From Impatiens glandulifera (Eukaryota; Streptophyta; Magnoliopsida; Ericales; Balsaminaceae): a DNA stretch of 64,000 nt. Shown piece after piece: positions 1 to 14,067 of this stretch. The notes under the pieces were generated by a model. It made no database searches. It saw nothing but the letters and a program-made list of their open reading frames with translations, and was not told the DNA's origin. The DNA is taken from the NCBI RefSeq assembly GCF_907164915.1, contig NC_061863.1:31095258-31159257 (forward strand), written 5' to 3'. The number at the start of each line of letters is the position of its first letter. Position 1 is the first letter of the stretch. Made by a program: the position numbers and the translations under genes.

Positions 1-216
1 AAAGATAGATTTTATTATTTTACATGTCTTATTATTAATATTTGATCATTACAACAAAATACTATTAGCATTTAATATGATTGTCCAAAGACTTGATATT
101 AATGTTGTGTTAAGTATTTTGAGATGGAATAAATCATAATTTGAATTTAATTGTTACTTAATACTATAGTCATGAACATGTTATTAATGTAATTTATATT
201 TTGTTTTTATTTATTT

Positions 217-1138
217 ATGAGTACAGATGTTACTATTGTATCTGCTAATGCTAATTCGATTTTGTTCCTTAATGGAAGTAATTTTAAGGATTCGAAAGAG
301 AGAATTCTTATTATTCTCGGATGCATGAATATCGACTTTTCGTTTAGAATGGATGAACCCACTCCTACTACGGATGATAGTAACTCTCATGATAAGAGAA
401 TATATGAGAAGTGGGAATGTTCTAATCGTTTGAGTCTTATGATCATAAGGCGTGGCATACTTGAGGCTTTTAGGGGTGCGGTATTTGGTGAGATAACCAA
501 TGCCAAAGATTTCCTTGCCTAAATCGAAAAGTACTTTGAGAAAAGTGATAAAGCAGAAACTAGCACTCTTTTAAAGAGACTAATTTCAATGAAGTTTAAA
601 GGTAAGGAAAACATAAGGGAGTACATCATGGAGATGTCTAATGTTGCTTCTAAGTTGAAAGCACTCAAACTCGAGATGTCTGAAGACTTACTCGTGAACT
701 TGGTGCTTATATCTCTTCATGTTCAATTCAGTCAATTTAAGGTAAGTTATAACTGTCAAAGGGAGAAATGGTCTCTTAATGAGCTCATTTCATTTTGTGT
801 ACAAGAGGAAGAGAGATTGAAGCAAAACAAGATTAAAAGTACTCATTTGGCAAGCACCTCTAAAGAAAAGGATATAAAGAGGAAAAATGAAACGAAAGAT
901 AAATTTCCAGCACAAAAGAAACGAACTCAAGCTCAATCTCAAGTTAAAATTGATAAGAGTTGTTTCTTTTGTAAGAAGGATGGACGTCAAAAGAAAGAAT
1001 TTTCTAAGTACCATATTTGGCGTGCTAAGGAAGGTACATTTCATAATTTAGTTTGTTCTGAAGTTCATTTAGCTTCAGTACCAAGAAACATTTGGTGGTT
1101 AGACTCTGGTGCTACTTCTAATATAAGTGTTTCATTGT
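217..1138 (+). pseudogene. copia gag with zinc knuckle and start of protease, broken
   Basis: Two ORFs in different frames (217-522 and 589-1140) cover the capsid-like part, a basic lysine-rich stretch, a degraded CCHC-type knuckle near 960-1010 (CFFCKK followed by a late His), and the protease motif WWLDSGATSN near 1092-1121. In a live element gag packages RNA and the aspartic protease cuts the polyprotein. The protease Asp is kept, but a stop follows about 8 codons later and the frame is lost between 522 and 589. Function is inferred from the motifs; the copy is non-functional. Confidence 0.85.
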
Positions 1139-1188
1139 AGGGTTGCCTGAATTACCGAAGACCAATTAATGTTGAAAGACGCATTTAT

Positions 1189-2322
1189 GTGGGAGATGGG
1201 AAATCGGTTGAAGTGGAAGCAATAGGGCATTTTAGATTGTTATTAAGTATTGGTTACTATTTGGATTTAATGGATACTTTTGTTGTACTGTCATTTAGAC
1301 GTAATTTGATTTATGTTGTTTGTATGGACAAATTGGGATATCATTGTTCATTTGGAAATAAAAATTTAACTTTATCTATTAATTCTAAAATTGTTAGAAC
1401 CGGTTCACTTATAGCTTATGATAATCTTTATTTGCTTGAAACAATTGCTTCTTATAATGAAACCTTGAATGTGGAATCACATGTTACTAAGCGTAAAATA
1501 AATAATGAAAATTCAAGTTCCTTATGGAACAAGCGATTAGGACATATCTCTAGAAATAGAGTTGAAAGACTTGTTTTTGAAGGAATTTTGGATAAAATTG
1601 ATTTTTCAGACTTTAATGTATGTATTGAATGCATTAAAGGAAAACGGACTAAAATAAAGAAATTGTGTGCAATAAGAGTAATTGACTTCTTAGAGTTGAT
1701 ACATACAGACATTTGTGGGTCATTTCCTACATCTTCTTGGAATGGTCAACAATACTTTGTATCATTTATATATGACTACTCAAGATATGCATACATATTT
1801 CTAATATATGAAAAATCACAAGTATTGGATGTGTTCAAATTATTTAAAGTTGAAGTTGAAAACCAACTCAATAAAAGAATAAAGAAAGTCAAATCTGACC
1901 GTGGTGGTGAATATTACGGTAGATATGATGGTTCAGGTAAACAACGTCCAAGACCTTTTGCTAGATACCTAGAGGAGTGTGGGATTGTCCCACAATACAC
2001 CATGCCTGATTCACCGAGAATGAATGGTGTGGCTAAAAGACGTAATCGTACTCTTAAGGACATGGTAAGGAGTATGATTAGTCGTTTGACATTACCAGAA
2101 TCCTTATGGGGAGAGGCACTAAAGACTGCAGCCTACATTTTAAAAAGAGTACCAAGTAAAGCAACTACAAAAACACCTTATGAGCTTTGGACTAGTCGTA
2201 AATCTAGTTTAAAGCATTTTCATGTTTGGGGATGTCCTGCTGAGGCAAGGCCTTATAGGCCGAATGAAAGAAAATTTGATCCCAAAACAGTTAGCAGTTA
2301 TTTTATTGGGAACTCTAAATGA
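1189..2322 (+). pseudogene. copia GAG-pre-integrase and integrase, catalytic Glu replaced
   Basis: A 377-codon open frame contains the GAG-pre-integrase region ([10 protein letters not shown] near 1531-1560 and the following CxxC) and the integrase core. The first Asp is in [10 protein letters not shown] and the second in [10 protein letters not shown]. The third acidic residue, normally Glu in the block NGVAERRN, is Lys here (NGVAKRRN; codon AAA at 2035-2037). The frame ends at a stop in the family's usual C-terminal zone, so this is the best preserved part of the element. With the DDE Glu changed, strand transfer should be dead. Confidence 0.88.
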
Positions 2323-2696
2323 TCAAGGGGATATAAATTTTATGATCCAAAGTTAAAAAAACAATTTTTGAGACGGGAACTGCAATATTTTTTGAGGATA
2401 TTGAGTTTGAAGGGAGAAATAACTTTGTCTTTGAAAATAATTTGGATTCAACAATTCCTATTGAGGAAGACTTGATTCATATCCCAAATGATTTTGACAT
2501 TGATATGGATTTTATTTCTATTGATGATCAAGTTCAAAATCAAGAGCAACAAGAAATTTTTGAACAAACTCATGAAGAACAAACTCAACAACCTCAAGAT
2601 CAAGTGCTTTTAAGACGATCCACTAGAAAAAGGAGAACTGTTATATCAAATGATTATATAGTTTTTCTTTAAGAAAATGAGGATAGTGGTAGTATA

Positions 2697-4144
2697 ATGG
2701 AAGATGACCCTATCAGCTTCCAACAAGCTATGAAGGATACTAATTCTGAAAAGTGGATTTGTGCAATGAACGAAGAGTATAAATCTATGCAAGACAATAA
2801 AGTTTGGGAACTTGTCACGTTACTAGAAGAAAAGAAACACATTGGTTGTAAATGGATTTTTAAAACCAAACGGTATTCAAAGGGTAATATTGACAAATAT
2901 AAGGCTCATCAAGATAGCATTTCTCAATGGAGACATTGAAGAAACAATCTATATGGTGCAACCAGAAAACTTTGTGTCGGAAGACTCAAAGCATATGGTA
3001 TGTAAATTGAGAAAATCCATGTATGGGCTCAAACAAGCTTCTCGTCAATGGTATCAAATTTTTCATCAAATTATTATCTCATTTGGTTTCGAGGTAAATG
3101 TCGTTGATGAATGTGTGTATCATAAATTTGTTTGGAGTAAACATATTTTTTGATTTTGTATGTTGATTACATACTACTTGCCACAAATAATTTAAGAATA
3201 TTGTATGAAACCAGGAGTTTTTTATCAAAGAATTTTGAGATGAAAGATCTTGGCGAAGCTTCTTTTGTATTAGGAATCCAAATACATTGAGATTGTTCTC
3301 GAGGTATCCTTGGGTTATCTCAAAGAAACTATATTGATACAATGTTTAAAAAGTATGGGATGTTTGATAGTAAACCTTTAGATACCCCTGTCGCTAAAGG
3401 AGATAAATTTAGTCTCAATCAATGCCCAAAAGGAAATATTCAAATTGAAGAAATGAAATCAATTCCCTATGCTTCGGTTATTGGGAGTTTGATGTATGCT
3501 CAAGTATGTACGCGTCCTGACATTGCGTATATTGTTGGAGTTTTAGGCAAATATCTTAGTAATGCGGAATTAGATCATTGAAAAGCAGCCAAAGGATTAT
3601 GAGATACTTAAAGAAAACAAGAGATTGCATGCTCATATATCAGAGGTCAAATAAGTTTGAGATCATTGGGTATTCTGATTCTGATTTTGTGAGATGCCAA
3701 GATAGTAGAAGATCGACTTCAGGCTATGTTTATCTGTTATCTGGAGGAGCTATATCCTAGAAGAGTGCTAAACAAACTCTTGTAGCTTCTTCTACCATGG
3801 CAACTGAACTCATAGAATGTTATGAGGCATCAAATCATGATTTATGGCAAAGAATTTTTTTCATAGGGCTGCGTATTATGGAAGGAATTGAAAGACCACT
3901 AAAATTGTACTGTGACAACAGATCAGCCGTATTATATTCCAATAACAACAGGATTACAACAAAGTCAAAATTTATTGACATTAAATTCCTTGTTGTTAAA
4001 GAAAGGGTACAAAATAGACAATTAAGCATAAAACATATAAGAACAAACTCCATGTTAGTAGATCCTCTTACAAAAGGCTTGGTACCCAAGGTCTTTCATG
4101 AGCACACTGCTCACATGGGTATTTTAGTATTTGAGGGTCTTTAG
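2697..4144 (+). pseudogene. copia reverse transcriptase and RNase H, fragmented with internal deletion
   Basis: Pieces in several frames match copia RT: KWIFKTKR, then AFLNGDIEETIYMVQPENF, KSMYGLKQASRQWYQ, and a YVDD-box position at 3159-3170 that reads YVDY. RNase H follows (SIPYASVIGSLMYAQ, DSRRSTSGYVYL, LYCDNRSAVLYSNN, IRTNSMLVDPLTKGL). Between the KYKA motif near 2905 and AFLNGD roughly 60 residues normally present are missing, which removes part of the palm. The mutated active-site aspartate, the deletion and repeated frameshifts make the copy inactive. Confidence 0.9.
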
Positions 4145-4549
4145 TTTGAGTGGGAGTTTATATTACATTGTTGTTCTATGACTGTAAAGTATTTGTGTAT
4201 ACACTTATGTTTTTTTCAATTGTGATAATGTTTAAGGATATTTTGTACAATAATGTTAAAAGTTTGATCTCACTTAAGTAGGACCAATTGAAAATTGACA
4301 TGAAAAGATCACCATGAATGGAATTTTCATTCCTCACAATCAAGATATGATTTGTCAGTTAATTGTATTAATTTATGTGATCATTGTTGGGTATAGTTGT
4401 GAATAAATACAACGACGAGATCTTTGGTCCTATATTGATACAGTTAATTGATAAAATTGTTTATACAACATATGAATGAGATAACACAAAACTTCGGGCG
4501 CATTATGATTGTTACATTTATTTTTGTAATACGTGATCTAGTGGGAGAT

Positions 4550-5017
4550 TGTTAGAATTTATGGGTCACTATTATAATAAATAATTGTACAAATATCATC
4601 TTTTAATTAAGTCAAAATAATGTGATCTAATGTGAAATCAAGTTTATAGGCTTATAGGGTGTATTTGTCATGAATATAAAGTGAGGATACCTAAGTGAAC
4701 TTTTTAATTATATGAAAGGGCTAAATTAGAAATGTTCAAACCAAAATAACTAACATTATGATTATTTTGTAACGGTATGGTCCCCAATTGATGTACAATT
4801 CATTTTTCTCTTTGTGTCCTCATCAACAGAGAGAGAAAACAAATTTGACTTACTCATCAATTGGAAGATCCATTCCACTTCTAAAGGAAGAGAAGATTAA
4901 AGAATCTTTCAAATATAAGGAAAGAGAAGATGAGTACAGGTACGCTTTTGCTAATCGTTAATCGTAGTACTATTTTCTCACATATATTATTAGGATTTAA
5001 TTCAGATAATTCTAACC
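4550..5017 (+). repeat. 3' LTR of the left copia element, with upstream polypurine tract
   Basis: The tract AGTGGGAGAT at 4540-4549 is a typical copia polypurine primer. It is followed by the LTR start TGTTAGAATT, whose reverse complement AATTCTAAC appears at 5008-5016, giving the short terminal inverted repeat of an LTR and a length of about 468 bp. Only one LTR copy is in the window. The exact right edge could differ by a few bases. Confidence 0.8.
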
Positions 5018-8000
5018 GCATCAAGAGTTCAAATTCTGCGTCAATTTCCCCAAGCCAAGAAGGATACTGATAGGTTTGGCTCATGGTATCTTGACTTTGA
5101 AGAATTTTCTACATATTATTGGAGATTCTTAATGCCTATTGTCTAGCTAGTTTCTGCTCAAATGAGGAGTTTATGTTGTGATATAAGCCATGTAAGATTC
5201 GTATCAACACTCTTGATACATATTAAATCCATAGACAATGAAGTGAGCTTGTTTGTTGTGTTGGGTTAGTTTGAAAATTTATTGAGTCTTTTTTTTAAAT
5301 ATTTGTTTGATAAAAAAATATTTCATAATAATTTATTTTTTTTTGAGTATAAGTATACTTACACTAGGATAATTTAAAGTGACAATTATGTTGGGGATCC
5401 GAGATTTTGAGCAGTACTAAATGAATAAAACTAATATTTTTTATTTTTTTTTGTAAATACAAAGGTTTTTAAACAGTTAGTGAGGTAAAGTTAAACCTCT
5501 TTAATTTTTTTAAGTAGATGCATGACCATGCCATCTTTCTATTTAAAATATATATTTCATTAATATTTAATATTAGATCACTAAAAAATATTTGAGAATT
5601 CTTTTAGAGTTATTTTTTATTATTTAAATAAATATTAATTTATTTAAAAAATATTGAGTTTGATATTTTGAAGAGGTGAGTAGTTTTTGGTAAAAATATT
5701 TAAACTATATTAATTTATAATGATAATTTTAATTTTAATTTCTGTAAATAAATAATATTTTAGTGTTTTATTAATGAATTAGATAATTTAGGTGATGAAA
5801 GTGAATTAAATTAAGTTTGATTATGATTTAGTTTAAGAGATAAATTATTCGAACAAATTCTAAGAACAATAATTAATAGTTTTCAAAATTATAAGAGTAA
5901 AAAAGAAAACTACAATCAAACATACCACATATTTTCATTTAAAATATTTTATTATTAAGTACTATATGATCAATATATATTTTTAATAATATTTTCATTA
6001 TCTTACTTACTTATATTGAAATCCTTGTTACAAATTCTAAGTTTTGAGCCATTTATGTTTTATTTGTCAATAAGAAACCTATTTCACTTCAGATGATACC
6101 AAAAAAACGTATTTTTATGTTCAATAATATTAAATTTTAGATCAACTAAAATCTCAAAAGTTACTATTCTTCGAAGTTAAAGTTGCAGTCTTCGTGGACA
6201 AACTTTATTCATACAAACAGAAATTATCACTAAATAGAAAGAAAAAAAATCTTAAATACAAACTGTGTTGATCATTCTAAGGTTTATATTAGTTTTTTTT
6301 ATAAATATTGTTATATCATCAATTGACTATTTCTCACATTTTTTTATTTACGTCTAAATTAGAAGATATTATTTGAAAAATAAGATTATATCAATCTTCC
6401 TATAATTTAGATTCATAAATTCATTGATGGTTTTTGGGTTATATTTGGATTTATATTCATGGAAAGGTCACTAAGTTTAATTTATATTGAAATTATTGAT
6501 ACAAAAATAAACAATGTCATGAGAAACTCACTCAATTATCTTAAATTTATTCTTGTTATAATCTATAATCTATTCTTGATTGAAAATTAATGTCAAATAT
6601 ATTTTGATATGGCTAACTAATTCATTACAATTCTCATTATCTCATTATCTCAAGAATGAGGTGAATTGTGGGATAATAAAAAGGTTTGAAGTCTTATTAA
6701 ACTACTAAATTGTGATGCACGATTGGAAATTAATGTCAAATATATTTTCATATATCTAACTAATTCATTGCATTTATCATTATGCAGTTATTCACCCAAC
6801 TTGTTCATTCAATCATTTGGGTATAGGTAAGAGATTTATTAATGTTTTTTTATGCATCATTTCAAAGGTAAAGCTGGGAATTTCTATTGGAATTCTTTTG
6901 GATACTTGGACAATCTTTAGTGTCTTCGATGGCAACAAGTAAGGACGATGAACTATTAATATAGTTAAATGATTAATGAGTAATTGATAAATATTGTTGT
7001 TTTCGTAGATATGAAGAATTGTAGAAATGATTTATAGAAGAAAAAAAAAAAAAAAAAAAAAGAAGGAGGTTCTCATTTAATTATATAAATTAGATCTAAT
7101 AGTGGCCACTAGCACCTCTTAATACACCCTTATATTTATTTATTTTTTATAAAATTTATTGATATTGATGATGATATGAAGTGATAAACCTTATTTTCTT
7201 TTCCAACTGTAATATAGAAAAAAAATTGTATCATTTATTAGAATTAAGTATGTGATTAATCAATTTAAATGTTTTTATATATATTCCCTGATAAAAAATA
7301 TAACACATATTGAATCTTTTCAAATTTTCAAGTAAAAATAATAAGATAATGTTTAGAGGTGTATAAATTGAATTGGAATTATATTTTCACCTTATAAGAA
7401 ACTAAATTGGGTCAAAATTTAATTACTTTTACATAATTATAATTTATAAATGAGATAATTTCAATTTATATAATAATAATAATAATAATAATAATATTAA
7501 CAAAGGATAAAATTAAAACTTTGTGACAAAAAAAACTCTACAACTTAAGGACCAGTTATATTCTCATACAATATAAATTAAATATGAATAAAAATTTATA
7601 CTATGTGTAAAATTATTCCAAACACCATATAAAAATATTATTAAAACAACTATGTGAAAAATTACCGATAATTTAAGTATAGTGAGAATATTGTACCGCA
7701 AAATATCAAAAATATCGATTTTTTCGGTATATCGAAAAAATTGGTAAAGTATGACACCAATACTGAAATTATCATTACGGTGAATGTATAAGATTTTTAA
7801 ATTTTAGGTATATCGATATATATACTAAAATAATATTTATAATAATTATAAATAAACAATGTCTATTAAAATTATAAATAATTATTAATTTCCTTTTTAG
7901 AAATTAGAATAATGCTTCCATTATAAAGTTTTGAGAAAGATCAAACTTTGATTAACGAATCAATTGATTTTAGTAAATTTATTTTAATTTTCGAACATAT

Positions 8001-8888
8001 TTGAGGTTTAATTTTCAAGTCTCTCTAATCTTAATAGTTTTATTTCAATAACTTTTTGTAAATCAAAATATAGTATTTAATATATGCAATCTTTAGATAT
8101 TTTATTTTATGATATATAAAACTAATTTAATTTAACTATAAATTATTTGTTTTTATTTCAGAATAGACCTAATATAGTCTAATATATTATCAAGTTTATC
8201 TCAAATAAAAACATAACGAAAACTAAAACACAAGAGTTCATAGTCTGAAAGAGAGTAAAATAACTTCAAAACTAAAATTTCATGTTATTGTTAAACATGG
8301 AATGTATTATCAATTTATAAAAATATTTACATATACAAATGCGATTGAAAGACTATTTTAGATCTCTCGTCTCTACTTTAGTCTAACTTGAAAATTATAT
8401 TTATGTTTATTCAATGTTAACGCAAGTCTTTATAAATAAATTTAGATTTTAACTTTTATTAGTCTCTAAAATATTAGATTTTTAAAATTAATATTTTAAT
8501 TTAGTAATAAAAGATTTATTATTGATCTTGTACTCCCATTGATAATGGGAGACTCCGATTAAAATCTTTCTCTTAATGTTTTAACTTAGGGTTGCCTTGA
8601 GGATGTAGGTCCAAATACAAATTCAAATTTTGGGATCCTTAAAATAGTAATTTATTTTTTAATAATATAAAATGATATATAATTGGTTAATATATTATAA
8701 TACGAAAATAAGATATTAAAAAGGACATAAAAAAGTTATATATATATATATATTATATAATATATATTTAATATTATAGGAGAAAAAAAGGAAAATAAGA
8801 TTAATAGTAATACTATTAAATATTAAAAATGGGAGCTCTATAAAGTTGGGGCGTAGGGCTTATGCAACAGCATAGGTTGCCTTACATT
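5018..8888. other. AT-rich intergenic DNA, no gene seen
   Basis: No open frame with recognisable protein content appears on either strand. Simple sequences include an A-tract of 21 at 7041-7061, a (TAA)n run at 7471-7495 and a short TA run near 8740-8760. Around 7670-7830 a patch rich in ATCGAT/TATCGA words with internal inverted repeats looks like the remains of a small non-coding transposon, but I find no clear ends or target duplication. The rest is unique-looking or decayed repeat sequence. Confidence 0.6.
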
Positions 8889-10553
8889 TGTTAGACTCTT
8901 AATCGTGTCGTGTTGTGTCGTGTCTCAATCTTATTCGTGTCTTGACCCACTCAAAATATTATGATTCACGGACTATTTCGTGTCATGTTATTCGTGTATA
9001 CGAGTTTATTCAAGTTGTGTTAACTCGTACTTAAATTCGTATTTCGTGTTATTCCGACTAGATTTTGTCATCGTGTCTTGACTCTTGATGTTAATTATTT
9101 ATTTATATATATATATTAAATTATATTGTTAGTAAAAATTATAAAATATAATTATTAATTTAATTTAGAAATTTTAAATTAAATTAAGAAGTTAAATGTA
9201 TTAAATTTATTTAAAAAGTTATTTAATATGTAAAATGTGTAAAAATATAAATTTTAACATATAGTTTCATAAAAATAATTTGAATGTCAATTATTTGAGA
9301 TGTGTTTTAAAACATAAAAATAATTATCCAAATAAAGTTAGATAAATATAATAAATGTGAAATTTTATAATTTTTAAAATGTTAGATAATAATTTATAAT
9401 TAATTATTTAATTAGGTATATGATATTTATTATATATAATGAAATGTAATAAAAAAAATTATGATAAAATAAAGTTTAGTTTTTTAAATGTTTTATTAAC
9501 TTTTAAAATTTTAGAGTGATTTAAATTTTTTTAAATGATTTAGTGAAATACAAATATTAATCAATTATTGCAATAGAATAGTGGATACTTTTTCGAAAAA
9601 AATTATTAAAATTGATATGTTATTAATTTTTTATTTAATATAATTAGAAGTAGTTTGAAATTTTTTAAGTTGAAATATAATTTTATAATTATTCACTATT
9701 GCATTTTCTTGAATTAATATTAATTTTATAAATTAAAATTTTATTTTATTAATTAAATTTATTTATTTTTTTTAGATTTTTTTTTTGTTTAGTAATGTTT
9801 CTTATTAACTAGGAAAATTTTGGAGTAATTTAAGATTTTTTTAAATGATCCGATGATAAACAAATAAATATGTATTGGGAGAGATGATTTAATAATGTTA
9901 ATGTAAAGATGGATATTTTGAGTAAGAAAATGAGAAAGGTGGGTAGAAATTATAAATATATATTATTATATTATTAAAATTATTATTATATATTTATTTT
10001 TTAATATATTAATAATAATTAAAATTATAAATAATTAAAAATTAAAAAATTAATAAGTAATTAATAAAAGTAATATCTAAGAGAATTATTAATAGACTCA
10101 TATTTCTATTCATATAATTTATTTATTTTTATTTTTTATTTATATTTTGATTTAATTTATATTATTTTATTTTAGTCTATTTAATTTTAATTAAAAAATT
10201 ATATTTATGAAATTAAATAATTTATTAATTGAATAAAAACGTAATAGGTTAAGAGAATGTTAACTTGAGTAGCTTAGGTCATGTGACTAATTGTGTTTAT
10301 CTCGTTTTATGTGTATATTTGTGTTCGTGTCGTGTCTATACTTGTGTCATGTTTATACTTGTGTTGTGTCTGTGTCGACTCATAATCATGTTATGATCGT
10401 ATAAATTCATAATCAAGTTGTGATCGTGTCGTCTCGTGCTTGTATCGTGTCAACACAAGACTCGAGTGAGATAATATTGTATTGCGTCGTTCCGTACAAA
10501 TATCGTGTTGAATTGTGTCGGTTCGTATTTATCCAACTCATTGTTCAGCTCTA
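8889..10553 (+). mobile_element. Non-coding dispersed repeat, copy 1 (possible hAT-like non-autonomous element)
   Basis: A 1.67-kb AT-rich block starts with a CGTGTCGTGTTGTGTCGTG-rich head and ends with a CGTGT-rich tail terminating in CAGCTCTA. The same head, AT-rich middle and tail recur at 11450-13676. It has no ORF. The tail, read backwards, begins TAGAGCTG, and copy 2 begins TAGAGTTAG, an imperfect terminal inverted repeat of the kind seen in plant hAT elements. I found no clean 8-bp target duplication, so the class is tentative. It retains the empty site (GTGTCAAC at 10447-10454) that is filled by a MITE in copy 2. Confidence 0.6.
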
Positions 10554-11449
<896 letters not shown>

Positions 11450-13676
11450 TAGAGTTAGCCATCGTGCATAAATGTTCATATTCGACTCGGGTAAATCGTG
11501 TTAGACTATTAATCGTGTCGTGTTGTGTCGTGTTGTGTCGTGTCGTGTCTCAGTCTTATCTATGACGTATCATGTCTTGACCCACTCAAAATATTATGAT
11601 TCACGGACACTTTCGTGTTATGTTATTCGTGTCTACGAGTTTATTCGTGTCGGGCTAACTCGTGTTTAAATTCGTGTTCGTGTTTTGTGTTATTCCGACT
11701 AAATTATGTCATCGTGTCAACACAGTTGCAATCATGTTAATTAATTATTTATTTATATATATTTAATTATATTGTAAATAAAAATTATAAAATATGATTA
11801 TTAATTTATTTTAATTTAGAAAATTTAAAATAATTTAATAAGTTAATTTAATATGTAAAATGTGTAAATAAAATTTATAGTTTCATTAATAATAATTTGA
11901 ATGTAGAATATGTTTTAAAACATACAAATAATTATTTGAATAAAATTAATTTATGTGTTGTTATAAAGTTACTAATTTATTTAAAATATATATATATAGT
12001 TAAGTATTATAAATGAGAAATTTTATAATTTTAAAATATTAAATAAGAATTTATACCTAATTAAAATTAGGTATATGATATTTATTATTATATATAATTA
12101 AAATTAATGTAGATTTTTTTATGATAAAATGAATTTTTTTTTAAAATGTTTTATTATCTTTTAAAATTTTAGAATGATTTAAGATTTTTTAAAATAATTT
12201 AGTGATATACACCTATTAATCAATTATTACTGTCATACTTTTTTTTAGACTTTTTTTAGGAAAAATTATTAGAATTGATATATTATTAATTTTTTATTTA
12301 ATATAATTAAGAGTAGTTTGAGTATTTTTAGATAAAAATATATTTTTATAACTATTCATTATTGCATTTTTTTTAATTAATATTAATTTTATAAATTAAA
12401 TTTTTTTTAATTTTTTTTTGTTAGATACAGTTTTTTATTAACTTGTAAAAATTTGTAGTGATTTAAGATATTTTAAAATATCTGATGAGTTAAATAGTAA
12501 TCAAGTGATGTGGTAATGTGATAATATTAATGTAAAGGTGGATAGTTTGAGTAAGAAAATGAGAAAGAAAGTGAGAAAGGTGGTTAGAAATTATAAATAT
12601 ATATTATTATATTATTAAAATTAAAATTATTATCATATATTTATTATTTAATGTATTAACAATAATTGAAATTATAAATAATTAAAAAATTAAAAAAACA
12701 ATTAATAAATTTAATATGGGAGAGAATTATTAATAACCTCACATTTTAATTCATTTAATTTATTTTATTTAAGTTAATATTTTTAATATTGTATTTTAAT
12801 ATGTTTAATTTTAATTATATATATTATATTTATGAAATTAAATAATTTATTAATTAAATAAAAATTTAATAGGTTTAGAGAATGTTAATGTGAGTAACTT
12901 AGGTCAAGTGAATAATTATGTTTATGTCGTGTTTCGTGTATATACTCGTGCTCATGTTGTGCCGATATTTGTGTCGTGTTTATACTCGTGTTGTGTCTGT
13001 GTCAACTCGTAACTGTGTTACGATCATATAAACTTGTAACTGTATCGTGATCGTGTCGTCTCTTGCTTGTATCGTGTCAACTAAAGATGGTAATTTAAAA
13101 TCGCCTCGCGAAAACCGAACCGAATCGTTCCGTTTGGGACAGTTTTTTCCCCGAAACTGAACGAGGATGGGCGGGGATAGTATTTGTGTCCCCCGCCTCG
13201 ACCCGCCCCGATTTCACCCCGTTTTCACCCCGAATACCATAAACATAATTAAATATATTAAATCACCAATATATTTATTTATTTATTATATTTTATAAGA
13301 GTATTAAAATTATTTCTTTATAATAATATAAAATTTTAATATATTACTATATATATATTATATTAAAAAAATTCGTTTATATAATTTTATTGTATAATAT
13401 TTATTTATTTTTTTTAAATTAAAATTATTAACGGTGCCCCGCGAGATTTTCCGAAACCGAAAAAAACCGAACGGGGCGGGGATGGTATTAAAAAAATACC
13501 TCGAAATTAAAACGGGGCGAGAATGGTAATTGCATTCCCCGCCCCGAACCGCCTCATTGTCATCCCTAGTGTCAACCCAATACTCAAGTGAGATAATATC
13601 GTATCGTTTCGTTCCGTATGAATATCGTGTTGAATTATATCGGCTCGTATTTATCAAACTCAATTGCCCAGCTCTA
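11450..13676 (+). mobile_element. Non-coding dispersed repeat, copy 2, interrupted by a hAT MITE
   Basis: Same architecture as the copy at 8889-10553: CGTGTCGTG-type head (11505-11560), long AT-rich non-coding middle, CGTGT-rich tail ending CAGCTCTA at 13676. The extra length comes mainly from the 487-bp MITE at 13082-13568. The head at 11450 (TAGAGTTAG) and the reversed tail (TAGAGCTGG) are imperfect inverted termini. There is no coding capacity, so any mobility would have depended on transposase in trans. Confidence 0.6.
13082..13568. mobile_element. hAT-type MITE with perfect 8-bp target site duplication
   Basis: Termini TAAAGATGGTAAT and (reverse complement of the right end) TAGGGATGACAAT form an imperfect terminal inverted repeat. 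Subterminal zones are rich in CGGGGCGGGG/CCCCGCCCCG on both sides, in opposite orientation. The element is flanked by GTGTCAAC at 13074-13081 and again at 13569-13576. The related repeat copy 1 has a single GTGTCAAC at 10447-10454 with matching flanks on both sides, so the unoccupied site is visible in the same window. An 8-bp TSD is the hAT superfamily signature. There is no transposase. Confidence 0.87.
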
Positions 13677-14031
13677 CCGATGACGAAAGTCCTGATAGTC
13701 TTGGTTTTGTTTTTCAAATATAATTAAGTGTTATTTACAAAACTGTTAGATTAAATTTAATTAAATAATAAATAATTTAATAAAATTCAAATTTATAATA
13801 AGTCAAGATAAACCGTGATTAACTGAGATTATTCCATATCTATTATTATTTTTTAAATTACTTCCTTATTGTTGAAAGTTAATTTTTTTAATAAATAAAT
13901 ATATAAAAACTGATTTAAGATTTAATCATTTAAAAAAAATACAAAATAACAAAAGAATTAAGATTCATAATAAGAAACTCTACCTTTCATTTTAATTATA
14001 TATATAGTACATTTCATTTTAATTATATATA

Positions 14032-14067
<36 letters not shown>

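Larger units (their letters stand above)
1..5017 (+). mobile_element. Degenerate Ty1/copia LTR retrotransposon, 5' end outside window
   Basis: Domain order gag, protease, integrase, reverse transcriptase, RNase H, then a polypurine tract and one LTR is the Ty1/copia order on the + strand. The first 216 bases hold no LTR or primer-binding site, so the 5' LTR lies upstream of the window or is lost. The coding part is split over several reading frames by stops and frameshifts, and catalytic residues are changed, so this copy cannot move by itself. It differs from the SIRE-like elements further right in LTR sequence and in having no third ORF. The target duplication cannot be checked because the left end is missing. 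Confidence 0.93.

Noticed and set aside
11450..13676. Target duplication around the second dispersed repeat (AGTCCT near both ends)
   Set aside because: The words are not adjacent to the termini and sit at different distances; treated as chance.
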